Below are positions 9,265 to 17,275 of a stretch of 64,000 nucleotides of DNA, piece after piece (positions within the stretch are counted from its first letter, which is position 1; every line of letters begins with the position of its first letter). A model generated the notes under the pieces. The model did no database searches. It was not told the origin of the DNA and was given only the letters and a program-made list of their open reading frames with translations. Source of the DNA: Onishia taeanensis (GTDB lineage Bacteria; Pseudomonadota; Gammaproteobacteria; Pseudomonadales; Halomonadaceae); NCBI RefSeq assembly GCF_003268885.1, contig NZ_QLSX01000003.1:248001-312000 (forward strand), written 5' to 3'. Both the position numbers and the translations under genes were made by a program.

Positions 9265-11016
9265 TCAGTGGCGTCGGCGCTCGATCAGCAGGTTATTGCC
9301 CGATACGCGCTTGGCATGACACTTGAGCTCGGAGAGTCGGTCGGCGATGGTCAAGGCGCTATTGAAACGACCGGGCTTCACCGGCAGTGCGGCCAGCGTC
9401 AGGCTGATGAAGGGAAAAAACTGGCGGTTACCCTGGCGGTCTTCGCCGCAGATGCCACCGGCCGCCTGGTCGGCGGGTCGGTAGAAGCCGGGTGCCATGG
9501 CCTCAAAACGGTTCAACACCTGCTCACAGTGGGCCTGCCAGTCGTCACCGCTCAACAGCAGCATAAAGTCGTCGCCGCCGATGTGGCCGACGAAATGACC
9601 ATGCTCAAGCAGGGTGTCCTGCAGCAGGTTCGCCACGGCGATAATGACCTCGTCGCCATGGGCATAGCCGTAATCGTCGTTGTAGGCCTTGAACTGGTCC
9701 AGATCGCAGTAGGCGGCGACGAAGTCGCGTCCCTCGGCAAGGTGAGAGGCCAGCGCGTCGTTGATCAGGGCATTGCCTGGCAGGCCGGTCAGGGGATTGG
9801 CATGGCGGGCCTGGCGCACTCGTTGAGAGGTGATTTCACGAAGCAAGTCGATGATATTGCCCATGCCCTGGTAAAGCCCGTCCTCATCAACAATCACGAA
9901 GTCTTCGTGACGGCCGCCATCGGCTTCCGTGACCCACTGGCTCAACTGTTCGAGGGAGGTGTTACTCCGTGCCACGATCATCTGCCGGTCGGCGAGCTCT
10001 TCCAGGCTGCTCTTGGCGTACAGGGAGTGAGCGAAGGGGTTGGCGAATAGCGTCAGGAAGTCGTTGCGACGAATGACGCCGACCGGGCGGCCTTCACTCA
10101 CCAAGGCCACGCAACGCAGCCCGAGATCATGCTTGAACCGATCGAGTAGCGTTGGCAGCTTGCACTTGGTATCGATAGCGGCAATGGGATGGCTGATCGA
10201 GGCGGCGATGTGGCTTGCCGCGGGCTGGCGCTGCGGAGTGTACCTGAGGTTGTCAATGTCATGCGGGGGCGTTTCGCTGGGGCGTGCGAAATGATAGCCC
10301 TGCAGGTAGGTCAATTGCATTTCCCAGAGGGCGTGATATTCCTCGCGGGTCTCGATACCCTCTGCGATCAACTGGCAGCCCAGGTTACGAGAAACGTCGA
10401 TGATCGAGCGCAGAAACTGCTGCTTGAGGCAGTCCGTGTCGATGCTCTCGATGAAGTGGCGGTCGATCTTGACGAAGTCCGGGCGCAGCTCGGCCCAGTG
10501 GCGTAGCCCGGAGTAGCCTGCGCCAAGATCGTCCAGCGCCACCTTGAAGCCCATGTTGCGATAGTGGCTAACCGCTTTACGCATCAGTTCGTAATCATGG
10601 ATCGGCGCGTGCTCGGTCAGCTCGATTACCACCCGGTCTGGCGAGAGGCCTGCGTGTTTCAGATACTCGATGGTGGCTCCTTCGCGGAAGTCCCATTCGA
10701 GGATGGTGGCCGGCATCACGTTGAGAAACAGGCGCGCCGGCAGCGCTAGTTCAGCGAAGCGCTGGATTGCCAGCCGACGACATAGCAGATCGAGTTCGAC
10801 TAAGCGTCCTTCGTGCTCGGCACTGCCAAATAGCTTCAGAGGAGAATGTAGCGGGGAGTCTGAAGGGCCACGGACCAACGCCTCATAGCCAAAGATCAGC
10901 TGGCTTTCGCCATCGACAATGGGTTGAAAAAGCACTGTCAGGGCGTTGGCCTTGATGATCTCATCAAGCCACTGGGCATCGCTTTGCTGCATCAGGGTCT
11001 GCGTGGAGAGCGGCAT
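9265..11016 (-). CDS. EAL-CBS-GGDEF cyclic-di-GMP signalling protein
   Basis: A 583-residue cytosolic protein with domains in the order EAL (about 20-260), paired CBS (about 290-405) and GGDEF (about 425-580). The EAL domain keeps YEALVRG, the ELTEH glutamate, [16 protein letters not shown] and AEGIETREE, so it is probably an active phosphodiesterase. The GGDEF site reads GGDDF, a conservative change that may weaken diguanylate cyclase activity. The start was set at the ATG at 11016, where clear similarity begins shortly after. The frame stays open another 68 codons, into the end of the adjacent insertion sequence, and an ATG at 11076 is a possible alternative. The insertion sits 167 bp upstream and may have changed its promoter. 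Confidence 0.88.
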   Translation of the reverse strand: MPLSTQTLMQQSDAQWLDEIIKANALTVLFQPIVDGESQLIFGYEALVRGPSDSPLHSPLKLFGSAEHEGRLVELDLLCRRLAIQRFAELALPARLFLNVMPATILEWDFREGATIEYLKHAGLSPDRVVIELTEHAPIHDYELMRKAVSHYRNMGFKVALDDLGAGYSGLRHWAELRPDFVKIDRHFIESIDTDCLKQQFLRSIIDVSRNLGCQLIAEGIETREEYHALWEMQLTYLQGYHFARPSETPPHDIDNLRYTPQRQPAASHIAASISHPIAAIDTKCKLPTLLDRFKHDLGLRCVALVSEGRPVGVIRRNDFLTLFANPFAHSLYAKSSLEELADRQMIVARSNTSLEQLSQWVTEADGGRHEDFVIVDEDGLYQGMGNIIDLLREITSQRVRQARHANPLTGLPGNALINDALASHLAEGRDFVAAYCDLDQFKAYNDDYGYAHGDEVIIAVANLLQDTLLEHGHFVGHIGGDDFMLLLSGDDWQAHCEQVLNRFEAMAPGFYRPADQAAGGICGEDRQGNRQFFPFISLTLAALPVKPGRFNSALTIADRLSELKCHAKRVSGNNLLIERRRH

Positions 11017-11087
11017 TGTGTGAAAATCAGCCTCGTCGGGGATGGCGCCATACCATTTAGACTGAATCAGTATCATTGCACTGATGT

Positions 11088-11103
11088 GACATCTTGGCAT
11101 GTC
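11088..11103. promoter_or_regulatory. Dyad upstream of the EAL-CBS-GGDEF gene
   Basis: GACAT (11088-11092) and ATGTC (11099-11103) form a perfect dyad with a 6-base spacer, 72 bp upstream of the EAL gene start. Before the insertion sequence arrived, this lay in the shared divergent region of the EAL gene and modA. It does not resemble a ModE box. Confidence 0.25.
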
Positions 11104-11175
11104 GCCGGGATAGGAGGCCGCCTGCTGCGTTGCCGGCCCAGGTAAGCGGTGATGATATGCCCCTCCTGCACCTTT

Positions 11176-11183
11176 GATTTTTT
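11176..11183. repeat. Target-site duplication, left copy
   Basis: GATTTTTT directly abuts the left inverted repeat; the identical octamer stands at 14556-14563. Confidence 0.93.
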
Positions 11184-11207
11184 GGGTATACGGATTTAAT
11201 GGTTGAT
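11184..11207. repeat. Left terminal inverted repeat of the ISL3 element
   Basis: Begins GGGTATACGG and ends GGTTGAT. It matches the reverse complement of 14532-14555 at 21 of 24 positions. Confidence 0.93.
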
Positions 11208-11241
11208 GGGGCACCTTCACCCCATCAATCTGATACCACCC

Positions 11242-12531
11242 TCAGATGGTTGATAGATCGACTCCGTAGTTGAGTTCCTCTGCGAAGTCCGGCAGTCCGT
11301 AACCGATGGTTTTCTTGTAGAAAGGAGAGACCTTCGCAGTCGGTGCCTTCTTCTTGTGCTTCGTGGTGTAGAGCATTCGTGCCCGCATCACCTCGAAGGA
11401 GTAACCGCGCCCTTCACGGTTCTTGTCCTTGGCCAGTCGGTTGATGGACTCCGTGTAAGCGTTGGTGACGGGCATGTCCGTCTCGAAGTAGGTCATGGTC
11501 TCTTCGCGCCAGTTTCCCACTGCCCTGACCAGATCGCTCCAGACTTCCTTTTGGCCCTTCGGGATGGTGGCTATCCACTCGTCCAGGGCGGCTTCTGCCT
11601 GGAGCCGTGTGGTGGCGTCCCAGATGCCGTAGAAGCGCTCCTTGTGCTCGTAGGCGGCCAGCAGTTGCGGGAACGCGCCTGTCCAGGTCTCCATGATGAG
11701 GCGCTCCCGGTCTGAGACTTCGTGAGCGCGTTTCAGCAGGATTTTCCGGTCTCCCTTGAGAGTCCGGCTCTGGGACGGTTTCAGCTCCTTTCTGAGGCCC
11801 TTGCGCACTCTCTCTAGGGCATCGTTGGCCATGCGCACCACATGGAACTTATCGACCACGATACGGGCCTGGGGCAGCACAGCCTTGACCGCTGCCCGGT
11901 AGGGGTTCCACATGTCCATGCTGACGATCTCGACCTTCTGCCGGTCTTTCAGCTTCATCAGGTAGTTGGTCACCACGTCCTGGCGGCGGGTGGCCAGCAG
12001 GTCGAGCAGGGTTCGCTCCTCAATGTTGGTCAGAATGCAGCGGTAGCGCTTGTTCAGGTATAGCTCGTCAATGCCCAGGATGCGGGGCGTCTCGAAGCGG
12101 TGCCAGCGCCCCAGGAACTCGGCGCGGGCGTTGAAGATGTCGCGCACCGTCTTCTCGTCCAGGCCGGTCTGTGCCGCCACAAAGGTGTAGGGGTGGTTGA
12201 AGGATTCCTTCTCCACGTACTCATGCAGCCGCAGTGTCATACGGAATCCGTCCACCATCTCCGGTAGCTGGGGCCTGAATGTTGTCTTGCAGGCCCGGCA
12301 GGTGTATCGGCGGCGGACCACCCAGAGAGTGACCCGCTTGCCGTGGATGGGCAGATCACGATAGGGAACGTCACGCTTGCCGAACCGTACGAACTCACCC
12401 TGCACGCCGCATTCCTCGCAGGCGATGGGATCGGGCACGTCCACCTGGAAGTGCATTTCGTCGTCGGTTGATTTGCAGCCCAGTACTTGGTATTGCGGCA
12501 GGTGAAGGATGTTGTCGGGAAGTTCGGTCAT
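11242..12531 (-). CDS. tnpA: ISL3-family transposase
   Basis: A 429-residue DDE transposase of the ISL3 family. The N-terminal zinc-ribbon cysteines are in CEEC (about residue 38) and CRAC (about residue 78). The catalytic core shows ILGIDELYL for the first Asp, IVVDKFHVVRMAND for the second Asp, and TNAYTESINRLAKDKNREGRGYSF for the Glu, the last being the most typical stretch of the family. The gene is full length with no stop or frameshift, so it is probably functional. It reads outward towards the left repeat, and no clear terminator was seen before the EAL gene, so read-through is possible. Confidence 0.95.
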   Translation of the reverse strand: MTELPDNILHLPQYQVLGCKSTDDEMHFQVDVPDPIACEECGVQGEFVRFGKRDVPYRDLPIHGKRVTLWVVRRRYTCRACKTTFRPQLPEMVDGFRMTLRLHEYVEKESFNHPYTFVAAQTGLDEKTVRDIFNARAEFLGRWHRFETPRILGIDELYLNKRYRCILTNIEERTLLDLLATRRQDVVTNYLMKLKDRQKVEIVSMDMWNPYRAAVKAVLPQARIVVDKFHVVRMANDALERVRKGLRKELKPSQSRTLKGDRKILLKRAHEVSDRERLIMETWTGAFPQLLAAYEHKERFYGIWDATTRLQAEAALDEWIATIPKGQKEVWSDLVRAVGNWREETMTYFETDMPVTNAYTESINRLAKDKNREGRGYSFEVMRARMLYTTKHKKKAPTAKVSPFYKKTIGYGLPDFAEELNYGVDLSTI

Positions 12532-12552
12532 GGTGTTGTATAGGCGTAGGTG

Positions 12553-13065
12553 TCAGTCAGATCCATCCGGCTCGGCATTGGTGTTTGCTTTTTTACCCAA
12601 CAAGCTGCTGGAAACGAAAAGTAAGGCACCGAGGACAATTGCAATATCAGCCAGGTTGAAGGCCGGCCAATGCCAGTCTCGCCAATAGAAATCAAAGGAA
12701 TCCACAACATAGCCGCGAAAGACCCGGTCAATCAGGTTGCCCATGGCGCCACCGAGGATAAGACTGTAAGCGATGGCTTCTCCTTTATGACGATTTTCAA
12801 GGATCAGCTTGATCAGAAAAATCGAGACCACTACCGCGATTCCGATAAAAAAGTAGCGCTGCCAGCCTCCACCATTCGCAAAAAGACTGAATGCGGCACC
12901 GGTGTTCCATAGGTGCACCCAGTTAAAGAACGGGGTCACCGAAACATACTCGCCATAGGCCATTGATTGCTGCACCAGCCACTTTACAGCCTGATCAGAC
13001 GCTGCCAGCAGGCCCGATATGGACAATAGGGCATACGGCGAGAGCTTTTTGCCAATAATGAGCAT
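12553..13065 (-). CDS. lspA: Lipoprotein signal peptidase (signal peptidase II), IS-borne copy
   Basis: A 170-residue, four-helix membrane aspartic protease that removes signal peptides from diacylglyceryl prolipoproteins. The family boxes are present: SDQAVKWL, WNTGAAFSLF, GGAMGNLIDRVFRGYVVDSFDFYW with the first catalytic Asp, and PAFNLADIAIVLG with the second. It lies between tnpA and the efflux gene; only three bases separate its start from the efflux gene's stop, so it belongs to the leftward cargo operon. As mobile-element cargo it is presumably an extra copy beside a chromosomal housekeeping lspA, which is not in the window. Confidence 0.93.
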   Translation of the reverse strand: MLIIGKKLSPYALLSISGLLAASDQAVKWLVQQSMAYGEYVSVTPFFNWVHLWNTGAAFSLFANGGGWQRYFFIGIAVVVSIFLIKLILENRHKGEAIAYSLILGGAMGNLIDRVFRGYVVDSFDFYWRDWHWPAFNLADIAIVLGALLFVSSSLLGKKANTNAEPDGSD

Positions 13066-13068
13066 TAT

Positions 13069-13965
13069 TTAACCCTTCAACGCCAAAATGCGTCTGGCAC
13101 CGTTAAGTACAATGCCCCCCGCGATGGTGCCGATAATCAGATCCGGATAATTGGAACCGGTCCACGCGACCAGGGCGCCGGCGGTGATGACCCCCAGGTT
13201 GATCACCACGTCGTTGGCCGAGAATATCCAGCTTGCCTTCATGTGCGCCCCGCCTTCCCGATGTTTGGATATGAGCAGCAGACAACTGGTATTGGCAATC
13301 AATGCGACGAATGCGATAGCCATCATCACCAGCGATTCAGGCTCACTACCGAATACAAAGCGTCTCACCACCTCTACGAGCACGCCCACAGCCAAGATCA
13401 GTTGCAGTACACCAGCAAGATGCGCGGCACGTACCTGCATTTTCACGCTATGTCCAACCGCATAAAGGGCAAGCCCGTACACCGCCGCATCGGCAAAATT
13501 GTCCAGGGATTCTCCAATCAGGCCGGTGGACTGGGCGATCAGACCGGCAGTCATTTCCACCACGAACAGAAGTGCATTGATGCCGAGCAACCAGCGCAGG
13601 GTCCCGGATTCTTGCTTAGCAGAAGCTGCCGAAAACTCGGCGGCCTTGATGGTCTCCGGATTTGCAGCGACGGTTTCCTGAAGCGAGGCGCCTAGCCCCA
13701 AGGTCTTCAGTTTCGAGGTGACGGGCTCGACCTCACCGTCATGCACGACCTTCAGCCGGCGGTTCGACAAGTCGAAGGACAGCGCCCGAATCTCCTCAAA
13801 GCCGTTCAGGGCTAGGCGAATCATTCGTTCTTCTGATGGACAGTCCATCTTCGGCACGGCATAAACACTGACCCATCTCCCTGGCGCCTCGGAGGAGGCC
13901 TGTATATCGGTATCCGCTGCGGACGTTGCATCACCGCCACAGGCGCCACCACAGGATTTGCTCAT
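13069..13965 (-). CDS. Cation diffusion facilitator-type metal efflux protein with Cys-rich N-terminus
   Basis: A 298-residue inner-membrane transporter of the cation diffusion facilitator type. The N-terminus carries a cysteine cluster (CGGACGGD) and an HMA-like segment with VPKMDCPSEE, suggesting a cytosolic metal-binding domain over about residues 30-90. Six membrane segments follow, with metal-site aspartates plausible in ESLDNFADAAVYG and in IFSANDVVINLG. The ATG at 13965 has GGAG upstream; a start seven codons earlier is possible. It is divergently transcribed from merR across a promoter with MerR-type spacing, so export of Pb, Cd or Zn under MerR control is likely. Confidence 0.85.
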   Translation of the reverse strand: MSKSCGGACGGDATSAADTDIQASSEAPGRWVSVYAVPKMDCPSEERMIRLALNGFEEIRALSFDLSNRRLKVVHDGEVEPVTSKLKTLGLGASLQETVAANPETIKAAEFSAASAKQESGTLRWLLGINALLFVVEMTAGLIAQSTGLIGESLDNFADAAVYGLALYAVGHSVKMQVRAAHLAGVLQLILAVGVLVEVVRRFVFGSEPESLVMMAIAFVALIANTSCLLLISKHREGGAHMKASWIFSANDVVINLGVITAGALVAWTGSNYPDLIIGTIAGGIVLNGARRILALKG

Positions 13966-13998
13966 GATACGACTCCACTTGAACAATGTTGTGGTACC

Positions 13999-14029
13999 AT
14001 TTAAAACTATAAAGCTACTATAAGGTCAA
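13999..14029 (-). promoter_or_regulatory. MerR-type promoter of the efflux gene
   Basis: On the minus strand TTGACC (plus 14024-14029) and TTAAAT (plus 13999-14004) are separated by 19 bp, the over-long spacing typical of MerR-activated promoters. The spacer holds repeats of ACTATAA, partly dyad-symmetric, where the regulator would bind. It lies between the efflux gene start (13965) and the merR start (14061). Confidence 0.65.
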
Positions 14030-14060
14030 TAGAGTAAAGAATCCGTTGGGGAGGAGGCTG

Positions 14061-14468
14061 ATGCGCATTGGTCAGTTGGCGCAGTTGGTAGGGGTCGAAA
14101 CACAGACGATCCGCTTCTATGAACAGCAGGGCTTGTTGCCGCCGCCTGATCGGCAGGACAACGGTTACCGTGTCTATACCGAGAAGCATGGTGAGGGGCT
14201 GGCCTTCATCCGTCGCTGCAGAATCCTGGGCCTGTCACTGGCTGAGATTCACGAACTACAGAGCTATCAGGACGACCCTCATCAGCCTTGTACCGCCGTC
14301 AACGCCTTGCTCGATGATCACATCTCTCATGTGCGGTCGCAGATAACCGCTCTGCAAGCGCTTGAGAAACAACTCGTTTCACTGAGAGCGAGTTGCAACG
14401 ATGACCGGGAAGTTGAGGCGTGTGGGGTTCTTGCTGGAATTAGCGAAGGAAACATGCACCAGCAGTAG
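14061..14468 (+). CDS. MerR-family metal-responsive regulator (CadR/PbrR-like)
   Basis: A 135-residue MerR regulator. The winged helix covers MRIGQLAQLVGVETQTIRFYEQQGLLPPP, followed by a long dimer helix. Cysteines at 77, 112 and 121 fit the three-cysteine metal site of the CadR/PbrR group, pointing to cadmium, lead or zinc. GAGGAGG precedes the ATG at 14061. It would twist the 19-bp-spaced promoter in the gap to switch on the efflux/lspA genes. It is transcribed towards the right end of the element, and modA begins 124 bp after its stop on the same strand with no clear terminator between. Confidence 0.9.
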   Translation: MRIGQLAQLVGVETQTIRFYEQQGLLPPPDRQDNGYRVYTEKHGEGLAFIRRCRILGLSLAEIHELQSYQDDPHQPCTAVNALLDDHISHVRSQITALQALEKQLVSLRASCNDDREVEACGVLAGISEGNMHQQ

Positions 14469-14531
14469 GTGAAGCATCAACCAGATAATCCGATGAGATG
14501 CCGGTCTGTCTCACTCTCATGCAAAGGTAAG

Positions 14532-14555
14532 ATCAACCATTTAATCCGCTTACCC
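14532..14555. repeat. Right terminal inverted repeat of the ISL3 element
   Basis: Begins ATCAACCATT and ends TTACCC; it is the mirror of the left repeat with three mismatches. Confidence 0.93.
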
Positions 14556-14563
14556 GATTTTTT
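14556..14563. repeat. Target-site duplication, right copy
   Basis: GATTTTTT, identical to 11176-11183. The modA start codon is only 29 bases further on. Confidence 0.93.
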
Positions 14564-14592
14564 GATCTCTATTTTCAGACAAGGATTTCGCT

Positions 14593-15444
14593 ATGCGAGT
14601 GTTGTCTCGCCAGCTTGCCCAGTGGCTGCTGGTCCTAGGCCTGGCTGTCGCGCCAGCCGTCATGGCCGCTGACGTGCCCCGCATTGCCGTGGCGTCGAGC
14701 CTGCAGTTCGCCCTGACCGAGATCGCCAAGGATTTTCATAACGCCAGCGGCCGTCAGGTCATCCTCAATATGGGCTCGTCCGGCAACTTCCGTCGTCAAA
14801 TCGACCAGGGCGCGCCCTTCGAGCTGTTTCTCTCGGCCAATGAGGGCTATGTGCAGGCGCTACATGAGGCCGGCAAGACCCGTGATGCCGGGGTGCGCTA
14901 CGCCCGGGGGCGGCTGGTCTGGCTGCAGCGCAAAGGCTTAGAAGAAGGAAGGGAAGGCGAGGAACGTCCGGACAGCCAGATGAAAGAGCAGTCCTCCTCT
15001 AATGCGCCGCTGGCCGCCGTGAAGGCGGCTGTGCAGGCCTGGCAGGCCGATGGCAGCCGGGCTCGCTTCGCCTTGGCGAACCCCGAACATGCGCCTTATG
15101 GCGTGGCGGCGCGCCAGGCACTGGCGCATGAAGGCCTGTGGGACACCAGCCAGCCCCTGCAGGTGCAGGGTGAAAACGTCGCCCAGGCGGCTCGTTTCGC
15201 GCTGTCTGCCGATACTCGCGGCGGCCTGGTCGCTTATTCACTGGCATGCTCACCGTCGCTTGCAGGGAAAAGCCGCTATGTGCTGATTCCCGAGGCCTGG
15301 CACGCGCCGCTCCACCAGCGCATGGCCTTACTGCCGGGCGCCGGGGAAACGGCTGAGGCCTTCTATGCCTACCTGCAGAGCCCGCCTGCGCGGCAGGTGT
15401 TTCGCGACTATGGCTTTGCCGTGCCGGCTTCGGACGCGCCCTGA
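14593..15444 (+). CDS. modA: Periplasmic molybdate-binding protein
   Basis: A 283-residue substrate-binding protein of the molybdate ABC importer. A signal peptide ends near AVMAAD (about residue 26). The oxyanion-binding segments are visible in VASSLQFALTEIAKDF, MGSSGNFRRQIDQGAPFELFLSAN and ANPEHAPYGVAARQAL. AAGGA stands before the ATG. The stop overlaps the modB start by one base. An odd Glu/Gln/Ser-rich insertion lies around residues 115-138. The natural promoter region is interrupted: the insertion sequence ends 29 bases before the ATG, so expression may now depend on read-through from merR or on element-borne sequence. Confidence 0.93.
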   Translation: MRVLSRQLAQWLLVLGLAVAPAVMAADVPRIAVASSLQFALTEIAKDFHNASGRQVILNMGSSGNFRRQIDQGAPFELFLSANEGYVQALHEAGKTRDAGVRYARGRLVWLQRKGLEEGREGEERPDSQMKEQSSSNAPLAAVKAAVQAWQADGSRARFALANPEHAPYGVAARQALAHEGLWDTSQPLQVQGENVAQAARFALSADTRGGLVAYSLACSPSLAGKSRYVLIPEAWHAPLHQRMALLPGAGETAEAFYAYLQSPPARQVFRDYGFAVPASDAP

Positions 15445-16109
15445 TGGACTGGAGCGCCCTGTTCGTTTCGCTGCGACTGGCGTTCGGCACCTGCCTGATC
15501 CTGCTGCCGGTGGGGCTTTGGCTGGGGCGGCGCCTGGCCCGGATGCAACGGCGTCGGGCGCTTGTCGAAGCCCTGGTGGCGCTGCCACTGGTGATGCCAC
15601 CCACGGTGCTGGGCTTCTATCTGATGCTGGCCTTCGCCGGGGACGGTCCCGTGGGAGGCTTCTGGGCCTCGTTGACCGGTACCAGCCTGAACTTTTCCTT
15701 CACCGGCATCTTGCTCGCCTCGCTGGTGGTCAACCTGCCCTTCGCCGTCCAGCCGATTCAGCGTGCCTTCGAGGCGGTGCCAGAGACCCTGCGCGAGGCG
15801 GCCTGGTGTAGTGGCTTGTCGACTCGTCAGACCTTCTGGCGCATCGAGCTGCCGCTGGTACGCTCGGGCGTGGTGTCGGCGTTGGCGCTGACCTTTGCTC
15901 ATACCCTTGGCGAGTTCGGGGTCATTCTGATGGTGGGCGGCGCTATCGACGGCGAGACCCGCACTCTGGCGATTGCGATCTATGACCGCGTGCAGGCTTT
16001 CGACGAAGCCGGCGCCGGCCGCATGTCGGCGCTGCTGTTGGGCATCTCGTTTCTGACCATCGGTGTGGTCTATGGCCTCTCCAGGCGAGGAGGGCGCCGC
16101 CATGGTTGA
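15444..16109 (+). CDS. modB: Molybdate ABC transporter permease
   Basis: A 221-residue inner-membrane permease of the molybdate importer with about five to six helices. The EAA loop contacting the ATPase is in PETLREAAWCSGLSTRQTFWRIELPLVRSGV. The segment LPLVMPPTVLGFYLM near residue 50 and AHTLGEFGVILMVGG near residue 155 are typical of ModB. Its start overlaps the modA stop and its end overlaps the modC start by 8 bases, so the operon is tightly coupled. Confidence 0.94.
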   Translation: MDWSALFVSLRLAFGTCLILLPVGLWLGRRLARMQRRRALVEALVALPLVMPPTVLGFYLMLAFAGDGPVGGFWASLTGTSLNFSFTGILLASLVVNLPFAVQPIQRAFEAVPETLREAAWCSGLSTRQTFWRIELPLVRSGVVSALALTFAHTLGEFGVILMVGGAIDGETRTLAIAIYDRVQAFDEAGAGRMSALLLGISFLTIGVVYGLSRRGGRRHG

Positions 16110-17259
16110 GCATGGACACGTCGGTTTCCCCGACCAAGGGCTGGATGCACAGGCGCGTGACGCCGAAGGGCTGAGCGTCTCGCTGCATCAGGCCGGGCCG
16201 ATTCCGCTGGCGGCTGACTTTGCCTGCGCGCCCGGTGAGCTTCTGGGCCTGGTCGGCCCCTCCGGCAGCGGCAAGACCACGCTGCTCCGGGCGATAGCGG
16301 GCCTGACTCGGGTGGCCAGCGGGTATATTCGCTGTGGCGGACAGAGCTGGTTCGATGCCGCGCGCGGGCACTCGCTCAGCGTCCAGGCCCGGCGCATCGG
16401 CTTCGTCTTTCAGGACTACGCCCTGTTTCCTCACCTCAGCGCTCGGGACAACGTGCTGCTGGCGGTGGAAGGTGAGAGCGGGGAGGAGCGGCGCACCACG
16501 GCGGAGGCCTGGCTGTCGCGGGTGCGTCTCGAAGGGCTCGAGGAGCGTCTGCCTCATCAGCTCTCGGGCGGCCAGCGTCAGCGGGTGGCGGTGGCTCGTG
16601 CGCTGGCGCGCAAGCCCCAGGTGTTGCTGCTCGACGAGCCTTTCTCGGCGGTGGATCAGGTCACCCGTCGGCGCCTGCAACGCGAGTTGGCGCTATTGCG
16701 CGAAACGCTGACCATTCCCATGGTGCTGGTCACTCATGACCTGGAAGAGGCCAGTGCCCTGGCCGATCGGCTGTGCGTGCTGCATGGCGGCAAGACCCTG
16801 CAGAGCGGCACGCCGGAGACCCTGTTTCGCACCCCCGATACGCCACAGATTGCCCGGTTGCTGGATCGGCATAATGTCTTCAGCGGTGAGGTGGTCGCAG
16901 CGCATGGCGAACGGCGGCTGGCCTGGGGGCCCTATCGACTGGAGGTCGGACAAGGGCTTGCGGCATTCGCACCCGGTCAGTCGCTGCGTTGGTATCTGCC
17001 GCCCTCCGATGTGGTGCTGCACCGGCGTGGCAGGCCGTCGAATGGCGAACGCGAAAATCCGGTCGAAGGCCGGGTGCGGGAAATGGTGGCCATGGGCGGT
17101 GTGACCCAGATCACGCTGGCCTTCGATCATGGTACGGAGACGCTACGCTTCGAGATCACCACCCACGCCGCCCGTCGCAATGCGCTGGCGCGAGGGGAGG
17201 TCGTACAGGTCTCGCTGCTGGCCGACGCCATTCATCTGATGCCAGGCGCATCCTCATGA
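16102..17259 (+). CDS. modC: Molybdate ABC transporter ATP-binding protein
   Basis: A 385-residue ATPase of the molybdate importer. Walker A is GPSGSGKTT, signature LSGGQRQRVAVARAL, Walker B LLLDEPFSAVD, switch histidine LVTHDLEEA. A C-terminal MOP/TOBE-type domain follows from about residue 255 (WYLPPSDVVLHRR, then VEGRVREMVAMGGVTQITLAF), where molybdate can feed back on transport. The ATG at 16102 has AGGAGG upstream and overlaps the end of modB. The frame is open further upstream without family similarity. Confidence 0.94.
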   Translation: MVEHGHVGFPDQGLDAQARDAEGLSVSLHQAGPIPLAADFACAPGELLGLVGPSGSGKTTLLRAIAGLTRVASGYIRCGGQSWFDAARGHSLSVQARRIGFVFQDYALFPHLSARDNVLLAVEGESGEERRTTAEAWLSRVRLEGLEERLPHQLSGGQRQRVAVARALARKPQVLLLDEPFSAVDQVTRRRLQRELALLRETLTIPMVLVTHDLEEASALADRLCVLHGGKTLQSGTPETLFRTPDTPQIARLLDRHNVFSGEVVAAHGERRLAWGPYRLEVGQGLAAFAPGQSLRWYLPPSDVVLHRRGRPSNGERENPVEGRVREMVAMGGVTQITLAFDHGTETLRFEITTHAARRNALARGEVVQVSLLADAIHLMPGASS

Positions 17260-17275
17260 CTCGAGAGGTTTACCC

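Larger units (their letters stand above)
11184..14555. mobile_element. ISPpu12-like ISL3-family insertion sequence with metal-response cargo
   Basis: A complete 3,372-bp element. Both ends carry 24-bp inverted repeats (11184-11207 and 14532-14555) with 21 of 24 positions matching. It is bounded by an exact 8-bp direct repeat, GATTTTTT, on each side (11176-11183 and 14556-14563), the duplication size expected for ISL3. It holds tnpA, lspA and a cation-efflux gene on the minus strand and a divergent merR on the plus strand. That gene set, order and total length are those recalled for ISPpu12 of the Pseudomonas TOL plasmid pWW0. All four frames are intact and the base composition is visibly less GC-rich than the surroundings, both signs of recent arrival. 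Confidence 0.95.

Noticed and set aside
11017-11183. ModE box or molybdenum-cofactor riboswitch before modA
   Set aside because: No ModE-like palindrome and no conserved riboswitch core were found on either side of the insertion.
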